Of a stretch of DNA of 64,000 nucleotides, positions 62,568 to 64,000 are shown one piece after another. A program made the translations under genes and the position numbers. The notes under the pieces are model-generated. The model was not told the DNA's origin. It saw only the letters and a list, made by a program, of their open reading frames with translations, and ran no database searches. The stretch is from assembly GCF_000346465.2 (NCBI RefSeq), contig NC_034014.1, positions 11,041,582-11,105,581 on the forward strand, read 5' to 3'. Numbering within the stretch: position 1 is the first letter of the stretch; every line of letters begins with the position of its first letter. This DNA comes from Prunus persica (lineage: Eukaryota > Streptophyta > Magnoliopsida > Rosales > Rosaceae).

Positions 62568-64000
62568 CTATTCCAGGTGAAGGCAAACAAACTCTGACCA
62601 TTCATTCCGGACTTCATCAATTGCTTCTTGGGGGTATGGCGCTTCCTGTTTTCCCTTGGCATACTGCATAAACAATGACTATTAGGGTTTATAAATAAAA
62701 AGAAATTCAATCACAGACGACGATATTTTTCATAACCGACGTACTATATCTATTCAACGACGGTAATTTTACATGACCGTCGTTAATAATACAAAAAATG
62801 ACGTAAAATGTATGAAGGTAATTTCTTCTTACCTTCTTCTCAAACCCCAAGGAAGGATCCATGATGATGTCCCTCATGAAGCGCATCACATAATACCCGC
62901 ATTCGACATTGCTGGGTTGCTTTGGTGTGCCTGACAGAGTTTTCCAAATGACTGCCTTACGGCCTGGTCTGGCTATGTGAGAATTATAAATTTTTATAGC
63001 ACTGTTCACAATGTTTTTGGCCTCTTCATCGACCACACGATTTCTTGGCAGAGGATCCAGAAAATAGACGGTTTCTCTCTTTGCTCTTACAATCAGCAAG
63101 ATCCAATGACGGCTGCACAAAATTAATATAAAAACGACGGTTATTTACAATAACGACGTATTATAATATTTCACACGACGAAATAAAGTAGCAATCGACG
63201 ACATTTTACATTTATCACGACGATAAATAACTACCGACGTGGTTAGTAGTTTCAAACGACTCAATAAAATAAAATACCGACGTGGTTAGTTTATACGCTG
63301 TCATTTATTGAAAATCATAAAAACAAAATCCAGTTAAGGAGACTAACCCTGGATTGTAAGGCATCAGGAAAATCTGTTCACCGTCAGTCTTCTGAAGTCG
63401 AGATGCTAGTAGGCGTGATCTGTCAGCTATTGTGCCAGAGCTGGCACTAACTGTAGCAGGGTCGATAAAGCCAACCATGCTGCACATATTTGCTCATTTC
63501 AAAACATCGTGTAAGTGCCTAAATATATAAAATAATATAAACAAGTCAGCACAAAAAAACACACGACGGTTATGTATAACAAAACGACGTATATAAAATT
63601 TCACACGACATACTGAAATAGACAACGACGTTATAATATATTTATCACGACGGTACATACTAACGACGTGGTTAGTTAGTTAAGACGACGCAATAAATAA
63701 ACCAACGACGTATTATTTTAGAATGACAAACCTCATATATACAAAAAAACACACGACGGTTATGTATAACAAAACAACGTATTATTTTAGAATGACAAAC
63801 CTCATATATACAAAAAAACACACGACGGTTATGTATAACAAAACGACGTATTATAAATTTCACACGACGTACTGAAATAGACAACGACGTTATAATATAT
63901 TTATCACGACGGTACATACTAACGACGTGGTTAGTTGGTTAAGACGACGCAATAAATAAACCAACGACGTATTATTTTAGAATGACAAACCTCATATATA
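62568..64000 (-). pseudogene. CACTA gene B 3' half (Ulp1 protease domain), element 3
   Basis: Exons 63518-63348, 63112-62833 and 62663-62568; the next exon upstream begins at the window edge. This copy gives the fullest view of the C48 domain: His (RHWILLI), Asp (YFLDPLP), the Gln of PKQPSN eight residues before the Cys of VECGYYVMRF, and a C-terminus VRNEWSEFVCLHLE before the stop. Unlike element 2, the Gln is present and the end is full length. A TGA at 63496-63494 replaces a CGA found in element 2, so the protease domain would not be translated with the N-terminal part. The intron upstream holds three tandem copies of a 185-bp block. Confidence 0.8.
63551..64000. repeat. Three tandem copies of an intron block in gene B (element 3)
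   Basis: Copies at about 63551-63743, 63744-63811 (internally deleted) and 63812-64000. Each ends in the exon-edge sequence TCATATATA. Element 2 has two copies and element 1 one. Confidence 0.85.

Larger units (their letters stand above)
56006..64000 (-). mobile_element. CACTA (En/Spm) element 3, left part only
   Basis: CACTACTACAAAAAAGC begins at 56006, with CCA before it (half of the target duplication; the other half is off the window). The segment is collinear and nearly identical to 9000-17285 of element 2, so these two are the closest pair. It includes all of gene A and the 3' half of gene B, both on the minus strand. The window ends a few bases inside the exon corresponding to 17503-17280. 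Confidence 0.93.

Overview
This is plant nuclear DNA, from a eudicot. The evidence is intron-rich genes with plant splice sites, a UDP-glycosyltransferase with a complete plant PSPG box, a 12-exon RuvB-like helicase gene, and CACTA, hAT, Helitron, Copia and LTR elements. The UGT88-like enzyme and the repeat types would fit Rosaceae, but that is an impression and was not tested.

Layout. (1) 1-6589: right-hand part of CACTA element 1; its left part lies outside the window. (2) 6590-8999: a small island of gene relics (a DUF8039-like fragment and the last exons of a family 1 beta-glucosidase). (3) 9000-23353: CACTA element 2, complete, 14354 bp, with terminal CACTACTACAAAAA repeats and a TGT target duplication. 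(4) 23354-34384: repeat-rich DNA with Copia and other LTR remnants, a Helitron, a MITE and two hAT elements with perfect 8-bp duplications. (5) 34385-49220: host genes, namely a UGT (minus), RuvB-like 1 (plus) and a leucine-rich-repeat protein (plus). (6) 49950-52520: a small secreted-protein gene and relics. (7) 52520-56005: LTR-like DNA. (8) 56006-64000: left part of CACTA element 3, inserted in that LTR-like DNA.

The three CACTA elements belong to one family and lie in the same orientation. Both of their genes run on the minus strand. Gene A is a TNP2-type transposase (N-terminal zinc domain, Transposase_21, DUF4218, DUF4216). Gene B is a composite of an En/Spm Transposase_24 domain, a coiled and acidic region, and a C-terminal Ulp1 (C48) SUMO-protease domain. 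Every visible gene copy is damaged: several nonsense changes, a lost start codon, a frameshift, a lost splice donor, or an internal deletion with templated filler. Several of the stops are C-to-T changes at CG or CHG sites, as expected for methylated transposons.

The most unusual features are in the CACTA family. A short CG-containing motif (core CGACG/CGTCG) fills essentially all of its non-coding DNA, introns included, but is nearly absent from exons. Several introns of gene B carry the same ordered module of these motifs just upstream of the 3' splice site. Elements 1 and 2 also carry a captured piece of the host gene for proteasome subunit RPN6, beginning at its start codon. A separate 2.4-kb hAT element (30507-32901) seems to carry a multi-exon, apparently non-coding transcription unit.
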